From Oscillospiraceae bacterium (GTDB taxonomy: Bacteria; Bacillota; Clostridia; Oscillospirales; Oscillospiraceae), in assembly GCA_017936205.1 (NCBI GenBank), contig JAGBGB010000280.1:1-23315 (forward strand): DNA of 23,315 nt, written 5' to 3'. Under the pieces are notes generated by a model. That model was given only the letters and a program-made list of their open reading frames with translations, had not been told where the DNA came from and did not search any database. Numbering within the stretch: the stretch's first letter is position 1; each line of letters begins with the position of its first letter. This document shows, in pieces, positions 9,007-16,247 of this stretch. The position numbers and the translations under genes are program-made.

Positions 9007-11091
9007 TTATTCTACGCCTCTGAGGTACAAGCCTCTGGTACAGGCACCGGGGTCGAAGAAGGCTTCTCCGTGCCAGCCTGCCAGAACACCGTCTACCTCT
9101 GTGGGATTCTCAGTGGTAAAGGACAGCCGCAGCGCCCAGAGACCTAATTTGCTCAGCTCCGACTTCCGATCCAGAAGATACAGCTTTTTTCCGTTTAGGA
9201 TCACACTTCTGCAAGTGCCTCCATCCCGTACTACACGGAACTCCTCACCCTTACGATCCACCAGCTTGATCTTCCCATGCTGGCAGGAGCAGACTCCTGC
9301 CCGATTCCGCATAAGGCAGTTCTCTGTAAGCATCAGAGGAAGCCGCCCATAGGCAAGAAGCTCCGTGGGAATGGGCTTGGACAGATCCCGAATCTGTGGC
9401 AGGGTCAGCTCGAAGGAAGCTGTCACAGAGCTGAAGCCCAGTTCCTTTGCAACTGCCATAGATCTGGAATTAAACAAATTCATACCGAAATCCCCTGCAA
9501 CAGCCAATCCCAGCTCCCTTGCCATAGAGAGCTGCCCCAAATTTCCTATCAGCACACGGTCAATTCCCAATTCCGGCAAGTGTCGGAGCTGAGATAGCAG
9601 CTCTCCCCTCTCTGCGTCCTTGGTGACTCGGGGGAGAATCGCTCCTATGACCTGGGTCTTGCTGAGCTTCTTGTAGAAATCCGAATAAAGCAGGATCTCA
9701 TGAATAGGAGCATACAGCATAGCAAGGCGCATTTGTCGCATTTTCTTAGTGATCTGCTCCGTCTTCAGCACGCTGATGGTAAGCTGCGGAGAGGTTCCGC
9801 TGCCTGCGAAACGACGAGGGGTGGTATACTTCCCCAGCTCAGGCTTCTCTACCCGACCTCTGAGGGCAGAAAGCTGGGTCAGAACATCCCGTCGGAGATA
9901 GTTGATATCTGCCGCAGAGACTGCCAGCCCCGGATCCAGAACGCAGCGGATCTCCTGACAGAAATACGGGGTACCGCCGGTTTTCGCAAGGCGGGCTTCC
10001 AGCTCAGTTTGGCTCAGTGCACGATGCTCTGCAAGCTGGGGCACAGAGCCAACTGCTCTGCACACATGGCCCTCGGCATCCTCCACAGCCAACTGCATAG
10101 GCTCGTCCCTGCGGACAATGGCATAGAAGCGGACAGGAACTCTCTGAGGCTCCACACCCTCATAGGAGGCTCTTGCAGCCTGCAGGAAGCCCCGATCCTC
10201 TCGCTCCGGTATGCGAGTACCAAACATCTCCGGTCCTGTCTTCCGATTAAAATAGCCCTGTGTAAAGCCCTGTCTGGAGAATGCCATCCGCAGCGCCTGC
10301 TTCTCAGCCTCTCCGATCCGCCCCTGGTTCAGTGCCTCTCGATAGATCCCGGTCACAGATGCTACATATTCCGCACGCTTCATCCGCCCTTCGATCTTCA
10401 GACTGGCTACACCCACTCGGCTCAGCGCCTCCAAGTATTCCACCAGACAATTGTCCTTCAGACTCAGAGGATACTTGTTCTCAAAGCGGTCATAGCCATA
10501 GGGGAGGCGACAGGGCTGAGCACACTGTCCCCGATTGCCGCTGCGCTGCCCGATCACCGCCGACATGTAACACTGTCCGGAATAGCACATGCAAAGAGCA
10601 CCGTGTACAAAGACCTCGATCTCCACAGGAGACTGGCGGCAAATGGTAGCAATATCATCCAGAGAAAGCTCACGAGCCAGCACTACACGACTCAGCCCCA
10701 TAGCAGCAGCCTCCCTCACTCCTTCCAGAGAGTGGATGCTCATCTGTGTAGAGGCATGCAGAGGCATCTGGGGAGCGATCTGCTTGCAGAGCTCCACCAT
10801 ACCCAGATCCTGAACGATAAAGGCATCTACACCGGCTCTGGCAGCAGCGGTAATGGTATCTGCTGCCGCAGGCAGCTCCCGATCCCCTACCAGAGTGTTC
10901 AGTGTCAGGTGTACCTTGACCCCACGGACATGACAGTAGGCTACTGCCTCAGGCAGCTCCTGAAGTGTGAAATTTCTGGCGCCACGACGGGCATTGAAGC
11001 CCTCTACGCCTAAATAAACCGCATCAGCCCCATTACAAACCGCAGCACGAAGGGCGTCAAAGGAACCGGCGGGAGATAGTAATTCGAGCAT
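9007..11091 (-). CDS. U32 peptidase-like protein, probable RNA C/U hydroxylase (RlhA/TrhP type)
   Basis: A 694-aa protein of family U32 with a long C-terminal region. It opens with ELLSPAGSFDALRAAV and GADAVYLG, the family start, and has the U32 signature around EVFVHGALCMCYSGQC. Cysteines 167, 169, 174, 190 and 194 cluster there and may include the ligands of an iron-sulfur site. Although named peptidases, studied bacterial members (RlhA, TrhP) hydroxylate cytidine in 23S rRNA or uridine 34 in tRNA using prephenate. The length and second half resemble the RlhA-type proteins more than the shorter TrhP pair, but this is inference. ATG at 11091 has AGGAG upstream. It is the first gene of the minus-strand operon, with a promoter about 55 bp before it. 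Confidence 0.88.
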   Translation of the reverse strand: MLELLSPAGSFDALRAAVCNGADAVYLGVEGFNARRGARNFTLQELPEAVAYCHVRGVKVHLTLNTLVGDRELPAAADTITAAARAGVDAFIVQDLGMVELCKQIAPQMPLHASTQMSIHSLEGVREAAAMGLSRVVLARELSLDDIATICRQSPVEIEVFVHGALCMCYSGQCYMSAVIGQRSGNRGQCAQPCRLPYGYDRFENKYPLSLKDNCLVEYLEALSRVGVASLKIEGRMKRAEYVASVTGIYREALNQGRIGEAEKQALRMAFSRQGFTQGYFNRKTGPEMFGTRIPEREDRGFLQAARASYEGVEPQRVPVRFYAIVRRDEPMQLAVEDAEGHVCRAVGSVPQLAEHRALSQTELEARLAKTGGTPYFCQEIRCVLDPGLAVSAADINYLRRDVLTQLSALRGRVEKPELGKYTTPRRFAGSGTSPQLTISVLKTEQITKKMRQMRLAMLYAPIHEILLYSDFYKKLSKTQVIGAILPRVTKDAERGELLSQLRHLPELGIDRVLIGNLGQLSMARELGLAVAGDFGMNLFNSRSMAVAKELGFSSVTASFELTLPQIRDLSKPIPTELLAYGRLPLMLTENCLMRNRAGVCSCQHGKIKLVDRKGEEFRVVRDGGTCRSVILNGKKLYLLDRKSELSKLGLWALRLSFTTENPTEVDGVLAGWHGEAFFDPGACTRGLYLRGVE

Positions 11092-11143
11092 ATAAAAACT
11101 CCTATAGAAACAGTCCTGACTGAATTATGGTATACTTCACTTT

Positions 11144-11178
11144 ATTATATCACATGTACCCTTAAAAAAGCTACAAGC
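11144..11178 (-). promoter_or_regulatory. Promoter for the U32-maf-mreCD-mrdA operon
   Basis: Reading the minus strand, TGATATAAT (11144-11152) is a perfect extended -10 (TGnTATAAT). The -35 region is T-rich and poor, which extended -10 promoters tolerate. Predicted transcription starts near 11137, leaving a leader of roughly 45 nt before the U32 ATG. It is back to back with the plus-strand promoter at 11221. Confidence 0.6.
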
Positions 11179-11220
11179 AAGAGGCAATTTTCACAGAAAA
11201 GTCAAAAATTTTACAAACTG

Positions 11221-11249
11221 TTGCAGGAAGTCTGATTTTGTGTTAGAAT
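11221..11249 (+). promoter_or_regulatory. Promoter for membrane protein-rpiB pair
   Basis: TTGCAG (11221-11226) and TAGAAT (11244-11249) are separated by exactly 17 bp, with TG one base before the -10 (TGTTAGAAT). The start codon follows 26 bp downstream, so the leader is short, about 20 nt. Confidence 0.65.
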
Positions 11250-11275
11250 AAAACCGATACAGAAGGAGGGATCCT

Positions 11276-12460
11276 ATGAAGCTGACAGAATTCTTGGCAG
11301 TTATGACCGGCGACCCGAATACCCTGTTCTGGTCAGGCTTATTTGCAGCTCTGTGTTTGATCGCTGTACTTGCATATTTCCATGTTATGAAGCCAAAGGC
11401 AGGAACCATTGAATGGATCCGCCTGTTCGGGAGGAAGAGGTCGGAGCCCTTCAGCTTCCGCCCCCTGCACCGTGGGGATGTGCTGCCCTTCCTGCTAAGC
11501 TTCGGGGTAGCATGGTTCCTGTGTGGCTTCCGACTGATCGCTCATGCCAAAATGGGTCTTCTGGATCCCTCAGGCAGAGATATGGTTCGGACCATCTTCT
11601 TCGGCAGCTGTGTGACCCTGATTCTGGCAGCAGTGATTTATTGCTTCTTCCGCCTCTTCTATGGCAGTAAGACCGTAGCAGCCCTTGTGGCAGGACTCTC
11701 CAGTGCTCTGTGCTCACATGAAACCTACGCCTTGATCCTGATCTTTCTGTCGTGGATCTGCCTCTACCTATGGATCTGCTACAGCAATCGGGAATTTCGC
11801 AGGATCTATGCCCTTCTGGTCCTGCTTTCCGGCTTGTTTTACGGCATCGCCCTGATGGCATGCTGGGCTTCCTTCTACCTGCTTCCCATTTATATTGCAG
11901 GCTACTGTGTCGGCAAGCGGTGCCAATGGCACCGCGGAGACCTGGAGAAGCGGAAGGGTCGGCTTCTGCTCTCTCTCCTTATGTTGGTGATCCTTCTCCT
12001 TGTAGGGACCCTGTTCCTGTGGCTGCTGTATTATGTATTCACCAGCGAGAATACAGCCTTCTGGACAGCTGCTCTGTCCGGAGATACCTATCACACGATC
12101 CTATCCACCCTTCTGGAGAAGCTGACCGATATTACTGTCCCTCGGAGCGAAGGGATCCGCCCCATGCAGACGGATCTGTTTACACCGATCCTCTTTGTTT
12201 TCAGTCTGATCCCCACCGCTCACGGAGCCTTTGTCCGTCGGAACAACTACGCACGGGCAGCCCTCTTCTGTTCTGTCCCCTTCCTTGCCGCATGGCTCAT
12301 TGCAGGCGTGGATCTGATGTTGGCAGGCTCCATGCCGGTCATTGGCTGGATGCTCAAGGGTTTCGTGGATCGGGAGCGCAGACGCTACGCAGTCTATATC
12401 AGCATAGCAGTGGTCTTTTGTTATTTCGGCTGCTTGATGCTGTCACAAATTCAGTTCTAA
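11276..12460 (+). CDS. Unrecognised polytopic membrane protein
   Basis: A 394-aa protein I cannot assign to a family. It has roughly nine to ten hydrophobic segments: about residues 18-37, 66-85, 103-125, 130-140, 147-166, 174-210, 229-252, 307-325, 337-375 and 374-390. A short cytosolic-looking loop is rich in Arg/Lys (about 48-60 and 212-228, GKRCQWHRGDLEKRKGR). One long extramembrane loop (about 253-305) contains Trp, Thr, Asp and His. The topology is reminiscent of GT-C glycosyltransferases or O-antigen-type enzymes, but no catalytic DxD-like loop stands out, so no function is claimed. ATG at 11276 has AAGGAGGG 5 nt before it. rpiB starts 15 bp downstream, so both are one transcript. Confidence 0.8.
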   Translation: MKLTEFLAVMTGDPNTLFWSGLFAALCLIAVLAYFHVMKPKAGTIEWIRLFGRKRSEPFSFRPLHRGDVLPFLLSFGVAWFLCGFRLIAHAKMGLLDPSGRDMVRTIFFGSCVTLILAAVIYCFFRLFYGSKTVAALVAGLSSALCSHETYALILIFLSWICLYLWICYSNREFRRIYALLVLLSGLFYGIALMACWASFYLLPIYIAGYCVGKRCQWHRGDLEKRKGRLLLSLLMLVILLLVGTLFLWLLYYVFTSENTAFWTAALSGDTYHTILSTLLEKLTDITVPRSEGIRPMQTDLFTPILFVFSLIPTAHGAFVRRNNYARAALFCSVPFLAAWLIAGVDLMLAGSMPVIGWMLKGFVDRERRRYAVYISIAVVFCYFGCLMLSQIQF

Positions 12461-12475
12461 TAACGGAGGTATATT

Positions 12476-12913
12476 ATGAAAATTTCAATGGCATGTGATC
12501 ACGGCGGACTGGAGCTGAAGCTAATCATCCGCAAGCATTTAGAGGAGCGGGGCTTCACCGTTCTGGACTTCGGCACCAACGATCTGAACAGCTGCGACTA
12601 TCCCGACTATGCCGCACCTGCTGCCAAAGCAGTGGCATCCGGTGAGTGTGAACGGGGCATTCTGGTCTGCACCACAGGCATCGGCGTTTCCATCGTTGCC
12701 AATAAGATCAAGGGAGTCCGCTGTGCTCTGCTTTCTGATCCCATTTCCGCACGGCTGACCCGTCAGCACAATGACACCAATATGATGGCTCTGGGTCAGG
12801 GCTTCGTAGGCCCCAAGCTGGCTCTGGAAATCGTAGACATTTGGCTGGATACCGCATTCGAAGGCGGTCGTCACCAGAACCGAGTAGATAAGATCAATCA
12901 ACTGGAGGACTGA
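12476..12913 (+). CDS. rpiB: Ribose-5-phosphate isomerase B (RpiB/LacAB family)
   Basis: It interconverts ribose 5-phosphate and ribulose 5-phosphate in the pentose phosphate pathway. The 145-aa protein is full length. Visible landmarks: CDHGG at the N-terminus, LVCTTGIGVSI with the catalytic base Cys (usual form CGTGIG; here the first Gly is Thr), ANKIKGVRCAL, and HNDTNMMALG carrying the catalytic His. LacA/LacB galactose-6-phosphate isomerases share this fold, but there are no lactose genes nearby. GGAGG precedes the ATG by 7 nt. It ends at a strong bidirectional terminator. Confidence 0.94.
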   Translation: MKISMACDHGGLELKLIIRKHLEERGFTVLDFGTNDLNSCDYPDYAAPAAKAVASGECERGILVCTTGIGVSIVANKIKGVRCALLSDPISARLTRQHNDTNMMALGQGFVGPKLALEIVDIWLDTAFEGGRHQNRVDKINQLED

Positions 12914-12918
12914 TCCCC

Positions 12919-12969
12919 AATAAAAAAAGCATCTCAGAATGAAGTACCATTCCGAGATGCTTTTTTTAT
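12919..12969. terminator. Bidirectional terminator between rpiB and the small lipoprotein
   Basis: An AATAAAAAAAGCATCTC arm (12919-12935) pairs with GAGATGCTTTTTTTATT (12953-12969). The stem continues as GAATG/CATTC after one mismatch and closes a 6-nt loop. There is a U-run in both directions. The minus-strand lipoprotein's stop codon (12966-12968) lies inside the T-run, so both genes share this terminator. Confidence 0.93.
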
Positions 12970-13337
12970 TGCTCACGATAGTCTTCTCCAAGGAGAGCTG
13001 CAAGATAGTTCCTTGTATTGATGATCTCCCCTGCATTAATGTGGTCACCATCTGCGACCAGCGTCAATGTGTAGCTAAGGATCTCGCAGTAATTCTCCAC
13101 CGCTTGATTATCAGTGGTCAAATCTCCCTGAACGCCTCCGAACTCACGACAGCGATTCTGAATCTGTCCGGCAGCTACGATGGCAGTAATATCTCCATCC
13201 AAATAGTCATCTGTTGCCTCCAGAACACTCATTCCGATCTGGTAACAGTCTCCACTCACAGTTGCAGGCTTACTCTTCAAGAAACAGCCGGACAGTAAAA
13301 GTGCCAGCACAATTATCATACAACAAATTCGTTTCAT
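12966..13337 (-). CDS. Small predicted lipoprotein of unknown function
   Basis: A 123-aa protein with a clear lipoprotein signal: MKR start, hydrophobic core, and lipobox LLSGC (Cys18). The mature part is about 105 residues, soluble, with acidic patches, and contains cysteines (GDCYQIG, NRCREFG, ENYCEIL) that could form disulfides or bind metal. I do not recognise a family. ATG at 13337 follows GTAGGAGGAG by a good spacing. It is a single-gene unit with its own promoter, convergent with rpiB. Confidence 0.8.
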   Translation of the reverse strand: MKRICCMIIVLALLLSGCFLKSKPATVSGDCYQIGMSVLEATDDYLDGDITAIVAAGQIQNRCREFGGVQGDLTTDNQAVENYCEILSYTLTLVADGDHINAGEIINTRNYLAALLGEDYREQ

Positions 13338-13357
13338 TCTAATCTCCTCCTACCTAT

Positions 13358-13386
13358 ATTATCGCATAAAATTATATAAGGGTCAA
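13358..13386 (-). promoter_or_regulatory. Promoter for the small lipoprotein
   Basis: Minus strand: TTGACC (13381-13386) and GATAAT (13358-13363) are 17 bp apart, with TG one base before the -10. The leader would be about 15 nt to the AGGAGG-bearing start region. Confidence 0.7.
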
Positions 13387-13438
13387 TGATTATTCTTAGA
13401 ATTATTTTTGTCATTTTAACAAAAAACAGAAAAATCCC

Positions 13439-13467
13439 TTGACAATACCTTGTGCACACGGTACAAT
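13439..13467 (+). promoter_or_regulatory. Strong promoter of the rny leader
   Basis: TTGACA (13439-13444, perfect consensus) and TACAAT (13462-13467) with 17-bp spacing. This is the best vegetative promoter in the window. Transcription should begin at about 13472-13474, about 250 nt before the rny start codon. Confidence 0.85.
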
Positions 13468-13468
13468 A

Positions 13469-13622
13469 GACGGTGGATTAGTTCGCTCTGCTCCAAACAT
13501 GGGGTAGTTCGGAGGGAGCGTTGCTTTATCTTTCGCACACCATTGCTTGTAGTATGATATGAGCCTCCCACAGCACTGCAGCTGTACCAGGAGCCATATG
13601 GCACAAAAGAGACAGCACCGTC
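13469..13622 (+). ncRNA. Candidate structured RNA / long 5' leader upstream of rny
   Basis: Directly after a consensus promoter lies a stretch with no good reading frame but strong pairing. GACGGTG (13469-13475) pairs with CACCGTC (13616-13622) as a closing stem, though the first few bases may precede the transcription start. CGCTC+CTCC (13484-13494) pairs with GGAG+GAGCG (13511-13520). A longer hairpin at 13557-13599 joins ATATG/CATAT, CTCC/GGAG and ACAGC/GCTGT around a 6-nt loop. An alternative GCTCC/GGAGC long-range pair (13490-13494 with 13590-13594) is possible. A weak AAAATC/GATTTT hairpin follows at 13641-13655. The size and closed overall fold would suit a 6S-like RNA or a cis-regulatory leader of RNase Y, but I find no decisive motif for either. 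Confidence 0.4.
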
Positions 13623-13724
13623 CGTGATGCCATCCTAATGAAAATCCGAGATTTTTGTTAAAACAATATTACAAGTTCCACACAAACACAGAAATTATAA
13701 AACAAGGAGGTGTATTCCCGGACT

Positions 13725-15275
13725 ATGGATTGGTACTTAATTGTTTTACTGATTTTAGGTTACATTGCAGTAGCATTTATTTTCTTCTTCGTTGGCACAT
13801 CCTACCGCAAGAAGGTCGCTGAGAAGGAGATCGGCAGCGCCGAAGCCGAAGCCACCCGCATCATCAACGATGCCATTAAGAGTGGTGAGAGCAAGAAGCG
13901 TGAGATGCTGGTCGAAGCCAAGGAAGAGATCCATAAATCCAGAACCGAATACGAAAAAGAAGTCAAGGAACGTCGTTCCGACCTGCAGAAGCAGGAGCGC
14001 CGTTTACAGCAGAAGGAAGAATCCCTTGATAAGAAGATCGATGCCTTCGAGAAGAAGGAAGAGGATCTGCGGAAGCGTCAGGCTGCCATTGCAGCAACGC
14101 AGGACGAGGTCAACCTGATCAAGAAGAGCCAGCTTGAAATGCTGGAAAAGATCTCCGGTCTGACTCAGGAGGATGCCAAGGCTTATCTGCTGAAGAATAT
14201 CGAAGACGAGTGTCGTCACGCTGCAGCTATGAAGATCAAGGAGATCGAGAACCAGACCAAGGAAAATGCCGATGCCATGGCTCGTGAGATCATTGCCATT
14301 GCTATCCAGCGCTGTGCAGCAGATCACGCAGCAGAGGCTACGGTTTCTGTAGTTGCACTGCCCAATGATGAGATGAAGGGTCGTATCATCGGCCGTGAGG
14401 GAAGAAATATCCGCACTCTGGAATCTATTACCGGTGTTGATCTGATCATTGACGATACACCTGAGACCATTACCGTCTCCTGCTTCGATCCTGTCCGCCG
14501 TGAGGTTGCCCGCCTGGCTCTGGAGAAGCTCATTGCCGACGGTCGTATTCATCCCACCCGTATTGAGGATCTGGTAGAGAAGTCCCGCCGTGAGGTTGAA
14601 CGAGTCATTAAGCAGGAAGGCGAGCGCGCCACCTTCGAGACCGGCATTATTAATCTGCATCCCGAGCTGATCAAGCAGCTTGGTAAGCAGAAGTACCGTA
14701 CCTCTTACGGTCAGAATGTGCTGAATCACTCCATCGAGGTTTCCCACATCGCAGGTCTTCTGGCAAGCGAAATGGGCGTAGATGTTACCCTTGCAAAGCG
14801 TGCAGGTCTGCTCCACGATCTGGGCAAGTCCGTAGACCACGAGCAGGAAGGCAGCCATGTACAGCTGGGTGTTGAGCTGGCTCGCCGTTACAACGAATCC
14901 CCCGACGTGATCCATGCCATTGAGGCTCACCATAACGATGTGGAGCCCAGAACTCTGGTAGCCTGCCTGGTACAGGCTGCCGATGCCATCTCTGCTGCCC
15001 GCCCCGGCGCAAGAAGAGAGAATGTGGAGAATTACATCCGCCGTCTGGAAAAGCTGGAAGAGCTAACCGGCACACACCCCGGTGTCGAGAAGGCCTACGC
15101 AATTCAGGCAGGTCGCGAGGTTCGCATTATGGTCAAGCCCGAAGAGGTTTCCGAGGACAACATGGTGCTCTTAGCCAGAGAGCTGGCACGGAAGATCGAG
15201 AACGAGCTGGAATACCCCGGCCAGATCAAGATCAATGTGATCCGAGAAACCAAGGCTGTGGAGTACGAAAAGTAA
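13725..15275 (+). CDS. rny: Ribonuclease Y
   Basis: RNase Y is the membrane-anchored endoribonuclease that starts mRNA decay in many Firmicutes. The 516-aa protein has an N-terminal membrane helix (about residues 4-24), a long charged coiled coil (about 30-180), a KH RNA-binding domain with [12 protein letters not shown] (about 219-230), and an HD metal-dependent domain (His335 in [14 protein letters not shown] at 364-365 in [12 protein letters not shown]). ATG at 13725 gives the expected N-terminus. The only ribosome site, AAGGAGG, ends 14 nt before it, which is long. The alternative GTG at 13710 overlaps that site and is unlikely. A strong promoter with a long leader and a strong terminator makes it a single-gene unit. 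Confidence 0.95.
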   Translation: MDWYLIVLLILGYIAVAFIFFFVGTSYRKKVAEKEIGSAEAEATRIINDAIKSGESKKREMLVEAKEEIHKSRTEYEKEVKERRSDLQKQERRLQQKEESLDKKIDAFEKKEEDLRKRQAAIAATQDEVNLIKKSQLEMLEKISGLTQEDAKAYLLKNIEDECRHAAAMKIKEIENQTKENADAMAREIIAIAIQRCAADHAAEATVSVVALPNDEMKGRIIGREGRNIRTLESITGVDLIIDDTPETITVSCFDPVRREVARLALEKLIADGRIHPTRIEDLVEKSRREVERVIKQEGERATFETGIINLHPELIKQLGKQKYRTSYGQNVLNHSIEVSHIAGLLASEMGVDVTLAKRAGLLHDLGKSVDHEQEGSHVQLGVELARRYNESPDVIHAIEAHHNDVEPRTLVACLVQAADAISAARPGARRENVENYIRRLEKLEELTGTHPGVEKAYAIQAGREVRIMVKPEEVSEDNMVLLARELARKIENELEYPGQIKINVIRETKAVEYEK

Positions 15276-15283
15276 TTTCAGTT

Positions 15284-15329
15284 ATAAAAACAGTCTATTG
15301 CAGTTCTCGCTGCAATAGACTGTTTTTAT
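15284..15329. terminator. Rho-independent terminator after rny (bidirectional)
   Basis: A perfect 20-bp stem (15284-15303 with 15310-15329) with a 6-nt loop TTCTCG. The core is CAGTCTATTGCAG/CTGCAATAGACTG, flanked by A and T runs on each side. It can also serve the minus-strand gene ending at 15347. Confidence 0.95.
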
Positions 15330-15346
15330 GTATAGTTCAAAAAAGA

Positions 15347-15586
15347 TCAAACGGTTCCAAGGAACTTTAAGACACACAGAACGATACCGACCAGAGAGTA
15401 GATCTCCAGCAGAGCACCGATCAAACCGAAAAGAATGCCAATAATAGGAATCCCTGCCAGAATGCCGATGAGCCATCCAACAACAGCACAAACAACCAAG
15501 AAGATCACAAGCTGAATGATGAGGGAAGCAACATCGCCCTTTTTGATACGGAAGGGTGTGGGCCAGAAGGTTCTGATAAGCTGCAT
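15347..15586 (-). CDS. Small Gly-rich two-helix membrane protein, unknown function
   Basis: A 79-aa protein: a short basic N-terminus (MQLIRTFWPTPFRIKKGD), then two hydrophobic spans (about residues 20-42 and 46-75) rich in Gly, Ile and Val (GWLIGILAGIPIIGILFGLIGAL). The Gly spacing allows tight helix packing. Similar small proteins occur widely in Clostridia as hypothetical proteins; the function is not known to me. AAAGGAGG stands 7 nt before ATG at 15586, and a promoter lies just upstream. Confidence 0.8.
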   Translation of the reverse strand: MQLIRTFWPTPFRIKKGDVASLIIQLVIFLVVCAVVGWLIGILAGIPIIGILFGLIGALLEIYSLVGIVLCVLKFLGTV

Positions 15587-15617
15587 ATATCTTCCTCCTT
15601 TCTATGGTTCTGTTTAT

Positions 15618-15645
15618 ATGATATCACATTTTCCTTAAAATGCAA
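15618..15645 (-). promoter_or_regulatory. Promoter for the 79-aa membrane protein
   Basis: Minus strand: TTGCAT (15640-15645), 16 bp, TATCAT (15618-15623), with TG one base before the -10. The leader is about 25-30 nt. Confidence 0.55.
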
Positions 15646-15687
15646 GAATTTTCATTGAGCTCAACCTATTACACAGACACAACTCGT

Positions 15688-15898
15688 CAAATTCCGATTT
15701 ATCGCACAGTTTGATTTACCCCTTCGTAGGGGCGCGCATTGCGCGTCCGGTTCATGGCGTAACGCCATGAACACCAAAACCACCGAAAAAGACGTAATTT
15801 CTCCAAAAAAACGAAACATTTTTCACAACCACCAATTCTTGGTGGTTGTCGGACGCACAATGCGCGCCCCTACGAATGGTACGATAAATTGGAATTTG
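15688..15898. repeat. MITE-like palindromic element, copy 1
   Basis: A 211-bp intergenic element. The left arm begins CAAATTCCGATTTATCG and runs through CGTAGGGGCGCGCATTGCG. The right arm is its near-perfect inverse (CGCAATG-like ... CGATAAATTGGAATTTG) but lacks about 10 bp found in the left. Between the arms are two perfect hairpins: GTTCATGGCG/CGCCATGAAC (15750-15759 with 15763-15772) and CAACCACCAA/TTGGTGGTTG (15826-15835 with 15839-15848), joined by an A-rich spacer. There is no coding capacity. Copies 2 and 3 match its reverse complement. It lies between the 79-aa and 50-aa protein genes. Confidence 0.92.
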
Positions 15899-15924
15899 AT
15901 GTAGGAATCATACAATTAAGGGTA

Positions 15925-15963
15925 GGGGCTGTCTCAGATGGATCAGTATTCTGAGACAGCTCC
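15925..15963 (-). terminator. Hairpin downstream of the 50-aa protein gene
   Basis: GGGGCTGTCTCAGA (15925-15938) pairs with TCTGAGACAGCTCC (15950-15963), 14 bp including one G-U, loop of 11 nt. It lies 20 bp past the minus-strand stop at 15983. There is no long T-run on that strand, so it may terminate weakly or only protect the 3' end. Confidence 0.55.
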
Positions 15964-15982
15964 TTTGTAGCCGGTTGTGTTG

Positions 15983-16135
15983 TTAGGACATTATTTCGGT
16001 CATTTTCTCCTCAGCCATATCAACAGCTTTCTGAGCGGTCTTGCGGGCTTTGGATTGTTCAGGCAGCATAAGTGCCACTGCGCCACCGGCAGCCATGCCC
16101 AAGCCAAGGGTCAAAAGAAAGGTTTTTGCTTTCAT
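15983..16135 (-). CDS. 50-aa small membrane protein, YtxH-like
   Basis: A short gene below usual length cut-offs. It encodes 50 aa: MKAKTF, then a Gly/Ala-rich membrane span (LLTLGLGMAAGGAVALML), then a basic-acidic helix (QSKARKTAQKAVDMAEEKMTE). One N-terminal membrane helix plus an amphipathic charged tail is the layout of YtxH/gas-vesicle-GvpP-type small proteins; the assignment to that family is inference. Support for being real: GGAGGTGAAAG directly before ATG at 16135, a hairpin after the stop, and a separate position between divergent genes. No clear promoter was found on its strand. Confidence 0.72.
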   Translation of the reverse strand: MKAKTFLLTLGLGMAAGGAVALMLPEQSKARKTAQKAVDMAEEKMTEIMS

Positions 16136-16183
16136 TTTCTTTCACCTCCATGCTTATCATGCCCAAAAAACAAAAAATCCGTC

Positions 16184-16212
16184 TTTTCAATATTTTGAAA
16201 ATATGGTATCAT
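16184..16212 (+). promoter_or_regulatory. Probable promoter of the phosphatase-GNAT gene
   Basis: TTTTCA (16184-16189, four of six matches) and TATCAT (16207-16212) with 17-bp spacing. The AT-rich spacer contains a small palindrome (ATATTTTGAAAATAT) that could be an operator, but this is speculative. Confidence 0.45.
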
Positions 16213-16247
16213 AATAAATGATCAATAGAGAAAAGGTTGGTGAATTT

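Noticed and set aside
9700..11013. A 437-codon plus-strand open frame
   Set aside because: Antisense shadow of the U32 gene, created by its codon bias; the Cys-rich U32 motif is on the minus strand.
13416..13604. 62-codon minus-strand frame in the rny leader
   Set aside because: No ribosome site, and it lies over the consensus promoter and predicted RNA stems of the opposite strand.
13469..13622. Firm naming of the rny leader as 6S RNA or a T-box/riboswitch
   Set aside because: Promoter, size and pairing fit a structured RNA, but no T-box sequence, known aptamer core or certain 6S bubble could be recognised by eye.
14004..14933. A 309-codon minus-strand open frame
   Set aside because: Antisense shadow of rny, whose KH and HD domains are unmistakable.
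16218..16247. Earlier ATG for the phosphatase-GNAT gene
   Set aside because: No ribosome site before it, and the added ten residues precede a family start that normally begins just before the RHAE motif.
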